From an uncultured Actinomycetes bacterium (lineage in GTDB: Bacteria; Actinomycetota; Actinomycetes; Nanopelagicales; Nanopelagicaceae): a stretch of DNA of 12,427 nt. The notes under the pieces were generated by a model that saw only the letters and a list, made by a program, of their open reading frames with translations, was not told the origin of the DNA and ran no database searches. The DNA lies in NCBI GenBank assembly GCA_903842855.1, contig CAIMNT010000014.1, forward strand, positions 1-12,427, in the 5' to 3' direction. Both the position numbers and the translations under genes were made by a program. This document shows, in pieces, positions 1 to 6,990 of this stretch; within the stretch, counting starts at the first letter, position 1, and each line of letters begins with the position of its first letter.

Positions 1-66
1 CTTTCTAATTACCTTGGATTAGCCTACCTGTAACGCCAATTTGGTGAGATTTATGCCCCTGTGGAA
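1..66. other. Noncoding left edge
   Basis: No open frame here resembles a gene on either strand. On the minus strand a TAGGCT hexamer (positions 26 to 21) fits the loose actinobacterial -10 pattern TAnnnT and could belong to a leftward gene beyond the edge, but no good -35 element sits 16 to 18 bases upstream. An imperfect CCAA/TTGG inverted repeat lies at about 36 to 44. Together with the repeat block to its right, this is a 138-base gap after the acetyltransferase gene, the longest gene-free stretch in the window. Confidence 0.3.
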
Positions 67-168
67 TGGCCTAGAGGATGCGTAGCCCCTGCGTGTTGCC
101 TATTTCAGAGGATGCGGAGCATCCTCGTATTGCCTATTTCAGAGGATGCGGAGCATCCTCGTATTGCC
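67..168 (-). repeat. 34-bp tandem repeat derived from the end of the acetyltransferase gene
   Basis: Two identical 34-bp units lie at 168-135 and 134-101 on the minus strand. A third, degraded copy in the same register lies at 100-67; it keeps the GGCAA start and the GCATCCTCT core. The first unit is the actual end of the acetyltransferase gene: it encodes the final residues GNTRMLRIL, then the TGA stop, then AAATA. The second copy lies after the stop and is untranslated. Because the C-terminus GN(T/S)RML is normal for this protein family, the direction was probably duplication of the gene end into the downstream spacer. Each intact unit contains a perfect 8-bp inverted repeat with a 3-base loop. 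Confidence 0.9.
108..160 (-). terminator. Paired hairpins, possible transcription terminator
   Basis: Each intact repeat unit can fold as GAGGATGC-TCC-GCATCCTC, with stems at 160-153/149-142 and 126-119/115-108. The first hairpin overlaps the last codons of the acetyltransferase gene and ends just before its stop codon. The position, after the last gene of a long co-directional run, fits an operon end. No run of U follows either stem on either strand, so these are not classical intrinsic terminators. They could instead stabilise the 3' end of the transcript or have no function. Confidence 0.3.
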
Positions 169-636
169 CAGGGTATTTGGCTTAACCCGCTCCAGATCCA
201 GGAATTCAGCTACGCCTTCGTCGTAGGAGCGCAGTAACTGCTGATAGACCTCGGGGTCGACCGGGGTCCCCTCAATCACCTCAAAGCCATTTCGACCGAA
301 GAAATCTGTCTCAAAAGTCAGACAAAATATCCGGGCCACGCCGATGTTTTTAGCGCGCTCCACAATGTTGGCGATAATGGCGTTACCCACCCCTTTGCCG
401 CGCATCTTTTCTAGGACGGCAACGGTACGAACTTCAGCCAGATCCTCCCAAAGCACGTGCAGCGCGCCGCAACCAACTACTTCGCCGTCAAACTCTGCGA
501 CTGTGAACTCTTGGACCGTCTCATAAAGGGTTACCGTCTCTTTTGCTAGGAGGCGGCGGCCTAAGACATAGGTATCGATGATGGCGCGAATCGCCTTGAT
601 ATCAGCGGTCTTGGCGGGACGGATTATCAAACTCAT
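139..636 (-). CDS. argA: Short GNAT N-acetyltransferase, N-acetylglutamate synthase type (ArgA-like)
   Basis: A 165-residue cytoplasmic GNAT enzyme that probably transfers acetyl from acetyl-CoA to glutamate, the first step of arginine synthesis. The acetyl-CoA loop RGKGVG is at residues 79-84, after the conserved strand EVRTVAV (69-75). The segments VGCGALHVLW (54-63), LTFETDFFGRNGF (106-118) and SYDEGVAEFLDL (137-148), and the ending VKPN-LGN-RML, match the short single-domain family of actinobacteria (the Mycobacterium Rv2747 type). That family lacks the kinase-like domain of E. coli ArgA. The ATG overlaps the lysS stop as ATGA and is preceded by GAGGAA, so start and translational coupling look secure. 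The last nine residues are encoded by the first copy of a 34-bp tandem repeat. The family assignment is strong; glutamate as substrate is inferred from the family. Confidence 0.85.
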   Translation of the reverse strand: MSLIIRPAKTADIKAIRAIIDTYVLGRRLLAKETVTLYETVQEFTVAEFDGEVVGCGALHVLWEDLAEVRTVAVLEKMRGKGVGNAIIANIVERAKNIGVARIFCLTFETDFFGRNGFEVIEGTPVDPEVYQQLLRSYDEGVAEFLDLERVKPNTLGNTRMLRIL

Positions 637-2132
637 TGTTCCTCAGGTTTCACCAGTGGGAAGAGGATCGTCTCTCGGATTCCCAAACCAGTAAGCGCCA
701 TGAGCAACCTATCAACGCCCATTCCCATTCCACCCATAGGTGGGATTCCGTACTCCATCGCGCGCAAGAAATCTTCATCTAGGTTCATAGCCTCGACATC
801 GCCCTTGGCTCCCAAGGCGGCTTGTTCTACCAACCGATCTCTCTGAATAACGGGGTCGATCAACTCTGAATATCCAGTGGCTAATTCAAATCCCTCGACA
901 TAGAGATCCCATTTTTCTACGAGACCTGGAATCTGACGATGCGCTCTCACCAATGGCGAGGTGTCAACTGGGAACCCCTTAACAAATATCGGTTCGTTGA
1001 GTTGGCCCTCGGTAACGTGTTCAAAGATCTCTTCCGCTAGCTTTCCAGCGACCCACTTTGGATCGATCTTCATACCTAATTTGGTAGCGATAACTTTTAG
1101 TTCATCGAGTGTTGCTTGCGGAGTTACAACTTCGCCAACGCCTTCAGAGATGAGGTCAAAGAGATTCGCCTCGCGCCAGGTACCACCTAAATCAAGTTCG
1201 CGACCATCATGATGAGTCACCACATGTGAACCAAAGACAGCTTGGGCAGATTCTTGAATCAGGTCTCGAGTAAGTTCTGCGATTGAATTCCAATCGCCAT
1301 AGGCCTGATAAGCCTCGATCATCGCAAATTCTGGAGAGTGGCTCGAGTCGGCACCTTCATTGCGGAAGTTGCGGTTGATTTCAAAGACTCTCTCGATCCC
1401 GCCAACAACACAACGCTTTAGAAAGAGTTCAGGGGCAATGCGCAGATATAAATCCATGTCATATGCATTGCTATGAGTTTTAAATGGACGCGCGGCGGCA
1501 CCGCCGTGCATAACCTGCAGCATCGGTGTTTCAACTTCCATGAAGCCGCGCGTACCAAATGATTGGCGTAACGAACTCATCACTTGCGGGCGTAGCCGGG
1601 CATTAAATCTGGCTTCAGGTCGGACGATCAGATCCACGTAACGCATCCGAACGCGAGTCTCTTCAGAAAGTGGCTTGTGTTCCACTGGAAGTGGACGTAA
1701 AGACTTTGCGGCGAGTTGATATGAGTTGGCTAAAATTGAGAGTTCACCGCGCTTGGAGGTAATTATCTCTCCGCTCACACTTACCAAGTCACCGATATCG
1801 ATATCGCTCTTCCACTGCTCCAGAACTTCAGCGCCTACCTTGTCGAGGGAGAACATGGCTTGCAGTTCGGTGCCATCGCCTTCGCGCAGGGTGGCAAAGC
1901 AGAGCTTTCCAGTATCGCGTTTGAAGATTACTCGACCAGAGAGGCTCTCCTGAATTCCTGTAGCCACATCAATTTCAAGACCCGCGTGACGTTCCCGGAT
2001 CTCTTTAAGTGAGGCAGTCCGCGGGACGGCGACTGGATAAGCCTCATCACCTCGGGACAAGATTGCTGCCCGCTTCTCGCGGCGAATCCGCAATTGTTCT
2101 GGTAGGTCGTCTTCGACTATCTGCTCACTCAT
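633..2132 (-). CDS. lysS: Lysyl-tRNA synthetase, class II
   Basis: Charges tRNA-Lys with lysine in the cytoplasm. At 499 residues it has the normal length for bacterial LysS. An N-terminal OB-fold anticodon-binding domain (about 64-145, beginning LSGRVIFKRDTGKLCFA) is followed by the class II catalytic core. Motif 1 surrounds GFMEVETPML (196-205), motif 2 is FRNEGADSSHSPEF (256-269), and motif 3 is GGMGMGVDRLLMALTG (467-482). The signature HGGAAARPF (209-217) and the segment ELATGYSEL (416-424) are typical of the lysine enzyme. There is no fused membrane domain as in mycobacterial LysX. The gene starts 20 bases after coaX; no strong Shine-Dalgarno sequence precedes the ATG, so coupling to coaX translation is plausible. 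Its stop overlaps the acetyltransferase start. Confidence 0.98.
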   Translation of the reverse strand: MSEQIVEDDLPEQLRIRREKRAAILSRGDEAYPVAVPRTASLKEIRERHAGLEIDVATGIQESLSGRVIFKRDTGKLCFATLREGDGTELQAMFSLDKVGAEVLEQWKSDIDIGDLVSVSGEIITSKRGELSILANSYQLAAKSLRPLPVEHKPLSEETRVRMRYVDLIVRPEARFNARLRPQVMSSLRQSFGTRGFMEVETPMLQVMHGGAAARPFKTHSNAYDMDLYLRIAPELFLKRCVVGGIERVFEINRNFRNEGADSSHSPEFAMIEAYQAYGDWNSIAELTRDLIQESAQAVFGSHVVTHHDGRELDLGGTWREANLFDLISEGVGEVVTPQATLDELKVIATKLGMKIDPKWVAGKLAEEIFEHVTEGQLNEPIFVKGFPVDTSPLVRAHRQIPGLVEKWDLYVEGFELATGYSELIDPVIQRDRLVEQAALGAKGDVEAMNLDEDFLRAMEYGIPPMGGMGMGVDRLLMALTGLGIRETILFPLVKPEEQ

Positions 2133-2152
2133 AATCGGAGAAGTCTATCGTG

Positions 2153-2950
2153 CTATTTTTTAGCTTCTGCTGCTCCTGAATTTCGATCAAAGACCATGGC
2201 AAGGCCCAATAGAGTCAGATCTGGTTCATGTGTATCAATGGTTTCGCTGATCCCAATCACAAGTGGTGCCAACCCGCCGGTTGCGATGACCGTGGTACGA
2301 CCGACACCTGGATAGAGAATTTCTAGCTCTTCAATAATGCGGTTCACCAAGCCATCGACCTGGCCGGCAAAGCCGTAGATCGTTCCCGACTGCAACGCCT
2401 CAACAGTATTCTTTCCGATTACCGACTTTGGCTTAATAAGTTCTACTTTGCGAAGTTGAGCGGCACGAGACGCTAGCGCATCAACGGAGATCTCAATCCC
2501 GGGAGCTAGCGCACCGCCGAGAAACTCACCCTTAGGTGAGACCACATCTAGATTAGTAGAGGTTCCAAAGTCAACGACGATGCAGGGACCGTTAGAGCCA
2601 AAGAGGGTATGGGCGGCGAGAGTATTAACGATGCGATCTGCGCCTATCTCTTTGGGGTTATCTACCAAGAGCGGAACTCCCGTCTTAATTCCAGGCTCGA
2701 CGATAGTTACGGGTAGCTCGCTGAAATAGCGAACCACCATGCTGCGAAGTTCTCGCAACGTTGCAGGGACAGTTGAACAGATGGAGAGCCCGTCGATATC
2801 AATACCATCTAGCAGGGCACGGTATTGCAACCACAATTCATCTGCGGTATCTCGTGGATCGGTCTTAACCCGCCAAGATCGAAATAGTTTTTCACCATCG
2901 AATACGCCGAGAACTGTATTGGTATTTCCTACATCGACTGTGAGTAACAT
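2153..2950 (-). CDS. coaX: Type III pantothenate kinase
   Basis: Phosphorylates pantothenate to 4'-phosphopantothenate, the committed step of CoA synthesis. The 265-residue protein has the ASKHA-fold signatures of type III kinases: DVGNTNTVLGVFDG (6-19) for phosphate binding, GADRIVNTLAAH, and VVDFGTSTNLDVVS, which carries a catalytic aspartate, followed by the glycine-rich GGALAPG. This is not the CoaA type, which has a P-loop. The ATG follows the nadC stop codon with no spacer (TGAATG), which strongly suggests translational coupling. Type III kinases are known to resist CoA feedback inhibition and to need a monovalent cation; that is family knowledge, not visible here. With panC in the same run, CoA synthesis is partly clustered. 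Confidence 0.97.
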   Translation of the reverse strand: MLLTVDVGNTNTVLGVFDGEKLFRSWRVKTDPRDTADELWLQYRALLDGIDIDGLSICSTVPATLRELRSMVVRYFSELPVTIVEPGIKTGVPLLVDNPKEIGADRIVNTLAAHTLFGSNGPCIVVDFGTSTNLDVVSPKGEFLGGALAPGIEISVDALASRAAQLRKVELIKPKSVIGKNTVEALQSGTIYGFAGQVDGLVNRIIEELEILYPGVGRTTVIATGGLAPLVIGISETIDTHEPDLTLLGLAMVFDRNSGAAEAKK

Positions 2951-3784
2951 TCAATTTCCCATCTTTAGATCAAGCCCAATATCAAGAACCTTTGCCGAAT
3001 GTGTGAGCGCTCCAATAGCTAAATAATCCACGCCACTCATCGCATATGCCGCCGCATTATCAAGAGTGATCCCTCCCGAAGCCTCCAACTTCACCGCACC
3101 GTTGACGATAGCAACAGCGTTGGCGCACAACTCCGGCGACATATTGTCGAGCAGAATTAGATCTGGTTTTCCAACTAGCACCTCGCGGAGTTGATCCAAA
3201 TTATCAACTTCAACTTCGACACTTACTCCAGGTTGCGCAGCACGTACCTTTTCAAAAGCCTTGAGTACTCCCCCTGCGGCAACAATATGGTTGTCCTTCA
3301 CTAGCGCTGCATCAGATAGTGAGAGGCGATGATTTTGCCCACCACCAGCGCGAACAGCCGCTTTTTCGAGCAACCTCCAACCAGGGGTGGTCTTACGCGT
3401 ATCTCTAATCTGACATTTAGTGTCCGCGACCGCAGCCACCCATTGCGCGGTGAGAGTCGCAATACCGCTTAAGTGCGTAAGGAAATTGAGAGTTGTGCGC
3501 TCAGCCAGCAGCAATTTTCGAGTATTTCCACGCGCCACCAGTAGAACGGTGCCAGCAGGAACTTCTGCGCCATCGGTTACCAGCGCGGAAACATCACTTA
3601 TACCAACGTAGTTGAGCACCTGTACAGCAACATCGATACCGGCAACTACGCCTGGGGCTCGATTCACAAACTCTGCAATAGCGTTCTGTGATTCAGGAAT
3701 CGTGGCGTTTGAAGTTATATCTTCGCCCCCCGCTAAATCTTCAGCGATCGCAAGTTCAATAAGTGCCTGCACCGAGTCAGCCAT
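2951..3784 (-). CDS. nadC: Quinolinate phosphoribosyltransferase (nicotinate-nucleotide pyrophosphorylase)
   Basis: Converts quinolinate and PRPP to nicotinate mononucleotide, CO2 and pyrophosphate, the third step of de novo NAD synthesis. With the start at 3784 the protein has 277 residues (MADSVQALIE...), the usual family length. The conserved substrate site RDTRKTTPG is at 127-135, GGGQNHR at 147-153, KDNH at 163-166, EVEVDN at 190-195 and EASGGI at 234-239. The open frame continues another 65 codons upstream inside nadB, but that extension is unlike the family, and GGAAGAG sits about 8 bases before the chosen ATG. The gene overlaps the end of nadB by 8 bases (ATGGCTGA) and abuts coaX. Confidence 0.97.
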   Translation of the reverse strand: MADSVQALIELAIAEDLAGGEDITSNATIPESQNAIAEFVNRAPGVVAGIDVAVQVLNYVGISDVSALVTDGAEVPAGTVLLVARGNTRKLLLAERTTLNFLTHLSGIATLTAQWVAAVADTKCQIRDTRKTTPGWRLLEKAAVRAGGGQNHRLSLSDAALVKDNHIVAAGGVLKAFEKVRAAQPGVSVEVEVDNLDQLREVLVGKPDLILLDNMSPELCANAVAIVNGAVKLEASGGITLDNAAAYAMSGVDYLAIGALTHSAKVLDIGLDLKMGN

Positions 3785-5393
3785 GATTGATCTCTTCCAG
3801 AGAAGAACTCCACGTACCGGATTCATCAAGGCGTTGAATGACTCTCTTCTGCCATTGCGCACTGGTCTCCAAATAATCGCTACGCCAATGCGAGCCACGT
3901 GATTCGTGGCGCTCCAAAGCGGAACGAACAATCGCAGTAGCCAAGAAGTAAAGGTTAGAAACCTCCCACGCATCCACACCAGGTTGATCGGTATATCTTG
4001 ACCCGAGTTGCTCCAACGTTGCTAGGGTAGCTCGCAGACTCTTATCAGAGCGCATAACTCCAGCACCCTCGCTCATGGCCAATTGCAGCGGAATACGAAT
4101 TGAAGGATCTATCAAGACTCTTTTTTCATTGCTCTCATCGGCAGGTTCTTGCTGTGGAGCCAAATGATGTGCGATGTGCTCAGAGATGCGAGCGCCAAAT
4201 ACCAACCCTTCAAGTAGTGAATTGGAGGCCAAGCGATTTGCACCATGGGCGCCAGTACAAGCACTCTCACCACAAACATACAAACCAGGAACGGTGCTCT
4301 CTCCATTCAAATCTACAAGCACTCCACCTGAGGCGTAGTGTGAGGCAGGCGCGACTGGAATCAATTGCTTCTCTGGATCGATTCCATTTGCCATGCACGA
4401 GGCATAAATCGTGGGGAATCTCTCTTGGAAATCTTTTACCGCGGTGGCATCTAGCCACATATGCGGCACGTGAGCTTCGCGCATCTGATTGAAGATCTCT
4501 TTCGCCACAATATCGCGAGGAGCGAGATCTGCCTGTGGATGCACGGCGCTCATAAATCTCTCGCCTTTGTGATTGAGCAGGATCGCTCCTTCACCGCGGA
4601 CCGCCTCACTGATGAGTGGCTGTTGACCGGCAGCAGATGTATCGCGCCATAGAACTGTTGGGTGGAATTGAATGAACTCGACATCAGCAACTGCGGCGCC
4701 AGCTCGAAGCGCTAATGCGACCCCATCGCCGGTTGAAACAGAGGGATTAGTCGTTTGCGAGTACACCTGACCCAAACCACCAGTGGCAATGACAACTGCG
4801 CGCGCCAAGGCGCGACCCACTCCAGAGCTAGAACCTGCCCCGATCACATGCAAAGTAACACCACACACACGACCATCGCTGGCTTTAAGAGCATCAATCA
4901 CAAGTGCATGTTCAATAACTTCAATCCCTGAATCATTTTGAACAGCAGCCAGAAGTGCGCGAGAAACTTCGGCTCCAGTTGCATCACCGCCTGCATGCAA
5001 GATTCTGTTGCGGTGGTGTCCACCCTCTCGAGTGAGTGCGATCTCGCCACTTTCTGCTTTATCAAATACCGCGCCCCTGGCGATTAATTTGCGAACTGCT
5101 TCCGGTCCTTCAGTTACTAATACATTGACGGCATCTACATCGCACAACCCCGCGCCTGCTATCAAGGTATCTTCCTTATGTTCTTCCGGTGAATCCCCCG
5201 GTCCAAGCGCGGCAGCGATTCCACCCTGCGCCCATTTCGTAGAACCTTCATCGATATGTGCTTTAGTGACAAGCAAGACAGAGAGATTGGCGGCACGAGC
5301 GTTGAGCGCAGTTGTAAGACCCGCGACACCAGAACCGATCACAATTACATCGGCGCGAGCGGTCCAACCTGGAGCTCCTGCAAATAATTTCAT
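3777..5393 (-). CDS. nadB: L-aspartate oxidase
   Basis: A flavoenzyme that oxidises L-aspartate to iminoaspartate, the first step of de novo NAD synthesis. The 538-residue protein belongs to the succinate dehydrogenase/fumarate reductase flavoprotein family. The FAD dinucleotide-binding motif GSGVAGL is at 20-26, and STKWAQGGIAAA (51-62) is typical. Predicted active-site residues match the known enzyme: H244 in QFHPT, E263 and R266 in SEAVRGEGA, R293 in APRDIVAKE, H352 in SHYASGG, and R387 in GANRLASNSLLEG. The C-terminal helical domain (about 430-530) is complete. The ATG overlaps the panC stop as ATGA, and the 3' end overlaps nadC by 8 bases. Its product needs quinolinate synthase NadA, which is not encoded in this window. 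Confidence 0.97.
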   Translation of the reverse strand: MKLFAGAPGWTARADVIVIGSGVAGLTTALNARAANLSVLLVTKAHIDEGSTKWAQGGIAAALGPGDSPEEHKEDTLIAGAGLCDVDAVNVLVTEGPEAVRKLIARGAVFDKAESGEIALTREGGHHRNRILHAGGDATGAEVSRALLAAVQNDSGIEVIEHALVIDALKASDGRVCGVTLHVIGAGSSSGVGRALARAVVIATGGLGQVYSQTTNPSVSTGDGVALALRAGAAVADVEFIQFHPTVLWRDTSAAGQQPLISEAVRGEGAILLNHKGERFMSAVHPQADLAPRDIVAKEIFNQMREAHVPHMWLDATAVKDFQERFPTIYASCMANGIDPEKQLIPVAPASHYASGGVLVDLNGESTVPGLYVCGESACTGAHGANRLASNSLLEGLVFGARISEHIAHHLAPQQEPADESNEKRVLIDPSIRIPLQLAMSEGAGVMRSDKSLRATLATLEQLGSRYTDQPGVDAWEVSNLYFLATAIVRSALERHESRGSHWRSDYLETSAQWQKRVIQRLDESGTWSSSLEEINHG

Positions 5394-6142
5394 CGGACGA
5401 ATCCCATTGGACTATTGTCAATCAAACGGAGCCCATTTACCCAACCAGCGATAATTCCTCGCTTATGCAAACTCTCTAAATTAGCGATTTCAAAGCTCTC
5501 CTCATCGATGATCTCAGCGTAGTCGAGTTTAAAACCCGGCTCCGTCGCCAAGATCTGCAGCATCTCCTCTTTAGTGAGTGCTCCGAGAGCTTGATGGATA
5601 ATTAACGCGCTCTTCCTATCTGCTGCGCTCAACCTTTGATTTCGGGAGGATAGAGCCAGGCCATCACTATCTCGCACCGTGGGGTGGGAGATGATCTCTA
5701 CCGGTATCTGATTTTCCTTAACCCAGTTCTTGATAATAAAGAGTTGCTGAAAGTCCTTCTCGCCAAAGATCGCAAAATTAGGTTTAACGTTTTGAAAGAG
5801 GCGATTAACAACGGTGAGGACTCCATCAAAGTGGGCAACCCGCTCGCGCCCCTCAAATCGCTGACCTAGCTCTCCCGCAGATATTTTTACGATCTCAGAA
5901 GGATAGATCTCATCGAATGTAGGTGCCCATACTCGTGTAGCTCCTGCACTCAGTGCCTTTTCGGTATCTCCTTCAATATCCCTGGGATATTTAGCTAGAT
6001 CGTCTGGGTTCTCAAATTGCAACGGATTAACAAAGATAGATACGACCACTTCATCGCTTAACTTTCGAGCGTGCTCAATTAGCTCCAGGTGGCCAGCATG
6101 AAGCGCCCCCATGGTGGGTACAAAAGCTATTGAATCACTCAT
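5390..6142 (-). CDS. panC: Pantothenate synthetase, short N-terminus
   Basis: Joins pantoate and beta-alanine with ATP, via a pantoyl-adenylate, to give pantothenate. The nucleotidyltransferase motifs are all present: PTMGALHAGH (9-18), FVNPLQF (37-43), GEKDFQQ (127-133) and the KMSKS-like RDSDGLALSSRN (157-168), ending in the family's RLIDN (239-243). At 250 residues it is shorter than the usual 270-310; about 20 residues that normally precede the PTMG motif are absent. The start is forced: the frame runs back to a TAA with no alternative start codon, and GGAG lies about 4 bases before the ATG. It begins 42 bases after folK. Neither panB nor panD is in the window, although panD follows panC in mycobacteria. 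Confidence 0.95.
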   Translation of the reverse strand: MSDSIAFVPTMGALHAGHLELIEHARKLSDEVVVSIFVNPLQFENPDDLAKYPRDIEGDTEKALSAGATRVWAPTFDEIYPSEIVKISAGELGQRFEGRERVAHFDGVLTVVNRLFQNVKPNFAIFGEKDFQQLFIIKNWVKENQIPVEIISHPTVRDSDGLALSSRNQRLSAADRKSALIIHQALGALTKEEMLQILATEPGFKLDYAEIIDEESFEIANLESLHKRGIIAGWVNGLRLIDNSPMGFVR

Positions 6143-6184
6143 CGTGCTCCAGTCCTTTCGAGGTACCGGGCTAGCGTCATAAGT

Positions 6185-6634
6185 TTACTGCCGAATCGCC
6201 TTGAGCAAATCTTTTATCTTCCCCTTACCTGCCAGCTCACCTTCAGGATCAATCTCCAACCATGGCTCTAAAACGAAGGCACGTTCGTGGGCACGCGGGT
6301 GCGGAAGCTCTAAATGCGGCTCGGTGATTATTGCATCCCCATAGGTAATCAGGTCAAGATCGAGCGTGCGCGGTCCCCAATGAACCTCGCGACTGCGACC
6401 AGCCAATGTCTCTATCTCCTGCATGGCGACCAGTATGTCGAGCGGGTCTAAATCGCTCTCCGCAATCAACACGGCATTAAGAAAATCATCTTGCACCGGA
6501 CCACCGACTGGCGCAGTTTTATAGAAACTCGAGACTTTAGTTATCGCAATCACTTTGCTCAGCTCTTCTATCGCATGATGGAGATGTGAGTTCGTATCAC
6601 CAACATTTGAGCCGAGGGCAATCACGACCTTCAT
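6185..6634 (-). CDS. folK: 6-hydroxymethyl-7,8-dihydropterin pyrophosphokinase
   Basis: Transfers pyrophosphate from ATP to 6-hydroxymethyl-dihydropterin, giving the substrate of dihydropteroate synthase. The 149-residue protein has the expected length. It begins with the conserved VIALGSNVGD (4-13), followed by APVGGPVQDDFLNAV (41-55) and the family signature GPRTLDLDLI (87-96), whose aspartates bind Mg2+. LPHPRAHERAFVLEPW (110-125) completes the active site. The ATG overlaps the folB stop as ATGA, so the two are probably translationally coupled. The next gene, panC, starts 42 bases downstream. In mycobacteria two or three extra genes separate folK from panC; none is present here. Confidence 0.97.
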   Translation of the reverse strand: MKVVIALGSNVGDTNSHLHHAIEELSKVIAITKVSSFYKTAPVGGPVQDDFLNAVLIAESDLDPLDILVAMQEIETLAGRSREVHWGPRTLDLDLITYGDAIITEPHLELPHPRAHERAFVLEPWLEIDPEGELAGKGKIKDLLKAIRQ

Positions 6635-6990
6635 TGGGATCGCTTTATTCGAACCGCGATATCCCCCACTGGTAAACCCACGGGCGCATTAGCTTTGTGA
6701 ACAACGACCTCCACAGATTTGATTGGAAATACTTCTAAGAGTTCTTGTGCGATCAACTGTGCTAGATGCTCGATGAGATTTACCGGCTCACCAACAATGT
6801 GGGCATAAACCAACTTAGCAACCTCTGAGTAATCCACCGCATCGTTGATGTCATCGCTCTTTGATGCCCTCTTCTTCTGCAATTCGAGTTTTAGATCTAC
6901 CGCAAAACTTTGGCCATTTTGGCGTTCGTGCTCAAAGAGACCGTGATAGCCAAATCCAGATATGCCTTTAATCTCAATAAAGTCGCTCAT
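6631..6990 (-). CDS. folB: Dihydroneopterin aldolase
   Basis: Cleaves 7,8-dihydroneopterin to 6-hydroxymethyl-dihydropterin and glycolaldehyde. The 119-residue length is typical for this small enzyme, which forms ring-shaped oligomers. Catalytic and pterin-binding residues align with the family: E22 in FEHERQNGQSF, Y54 in VDYSEVA, E74 in NLIEHLAQ and K99 in VHKANAP. The ATG overlaps the folP stop (ATGA) and the TGA overlaps the folK start. It therefore sits between the enzymes acting after it, as is common in actinobacterial folate operons. Confidence 0.97.
   Translation of the reverse strand: MSDFIEIKGISGFGYHGLFEHERQNGQSFAVDLKLELQKKRASKSDDINDAVDYSEVAKLVYAHIVGEPVNLIEHLAQLIAQELLEVFPIKSVEVVVHKANAPVGLPVGDIAVRIKRSQ

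Noticed and set aside
67..168. CRISPR array
   Set aside because: The 34-bp units are directly adjacent with no spacers, and the first is part of a coding gene.
437..520. Broken or fused acetyltransferase
   Set aside because: The frame is intact, with the complete acetyl-CoA loop and the family's usual C-terminus.
3785..3979. 65-codon upstream extension of nadC, opening with MWMRGRF
   Set aside because: It lies wholly inside nadB in another frame and has no family similarity; the ATG at 3784 gives the normal NadC length and has a ribosome-binding site.
4100..4492. 130-codon open frame on the plus strand
   Set aside because: Antisense to nadB, rich in His, Arg and Ser, with no recognisable domain.
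5008..5454. 148-codon open frame on the plus strand
   Set aside because: It is antisense to nadB and panC, which have strong family motifs; its Ser/Pro/Ala-rich composition is typical of a shadow frame.
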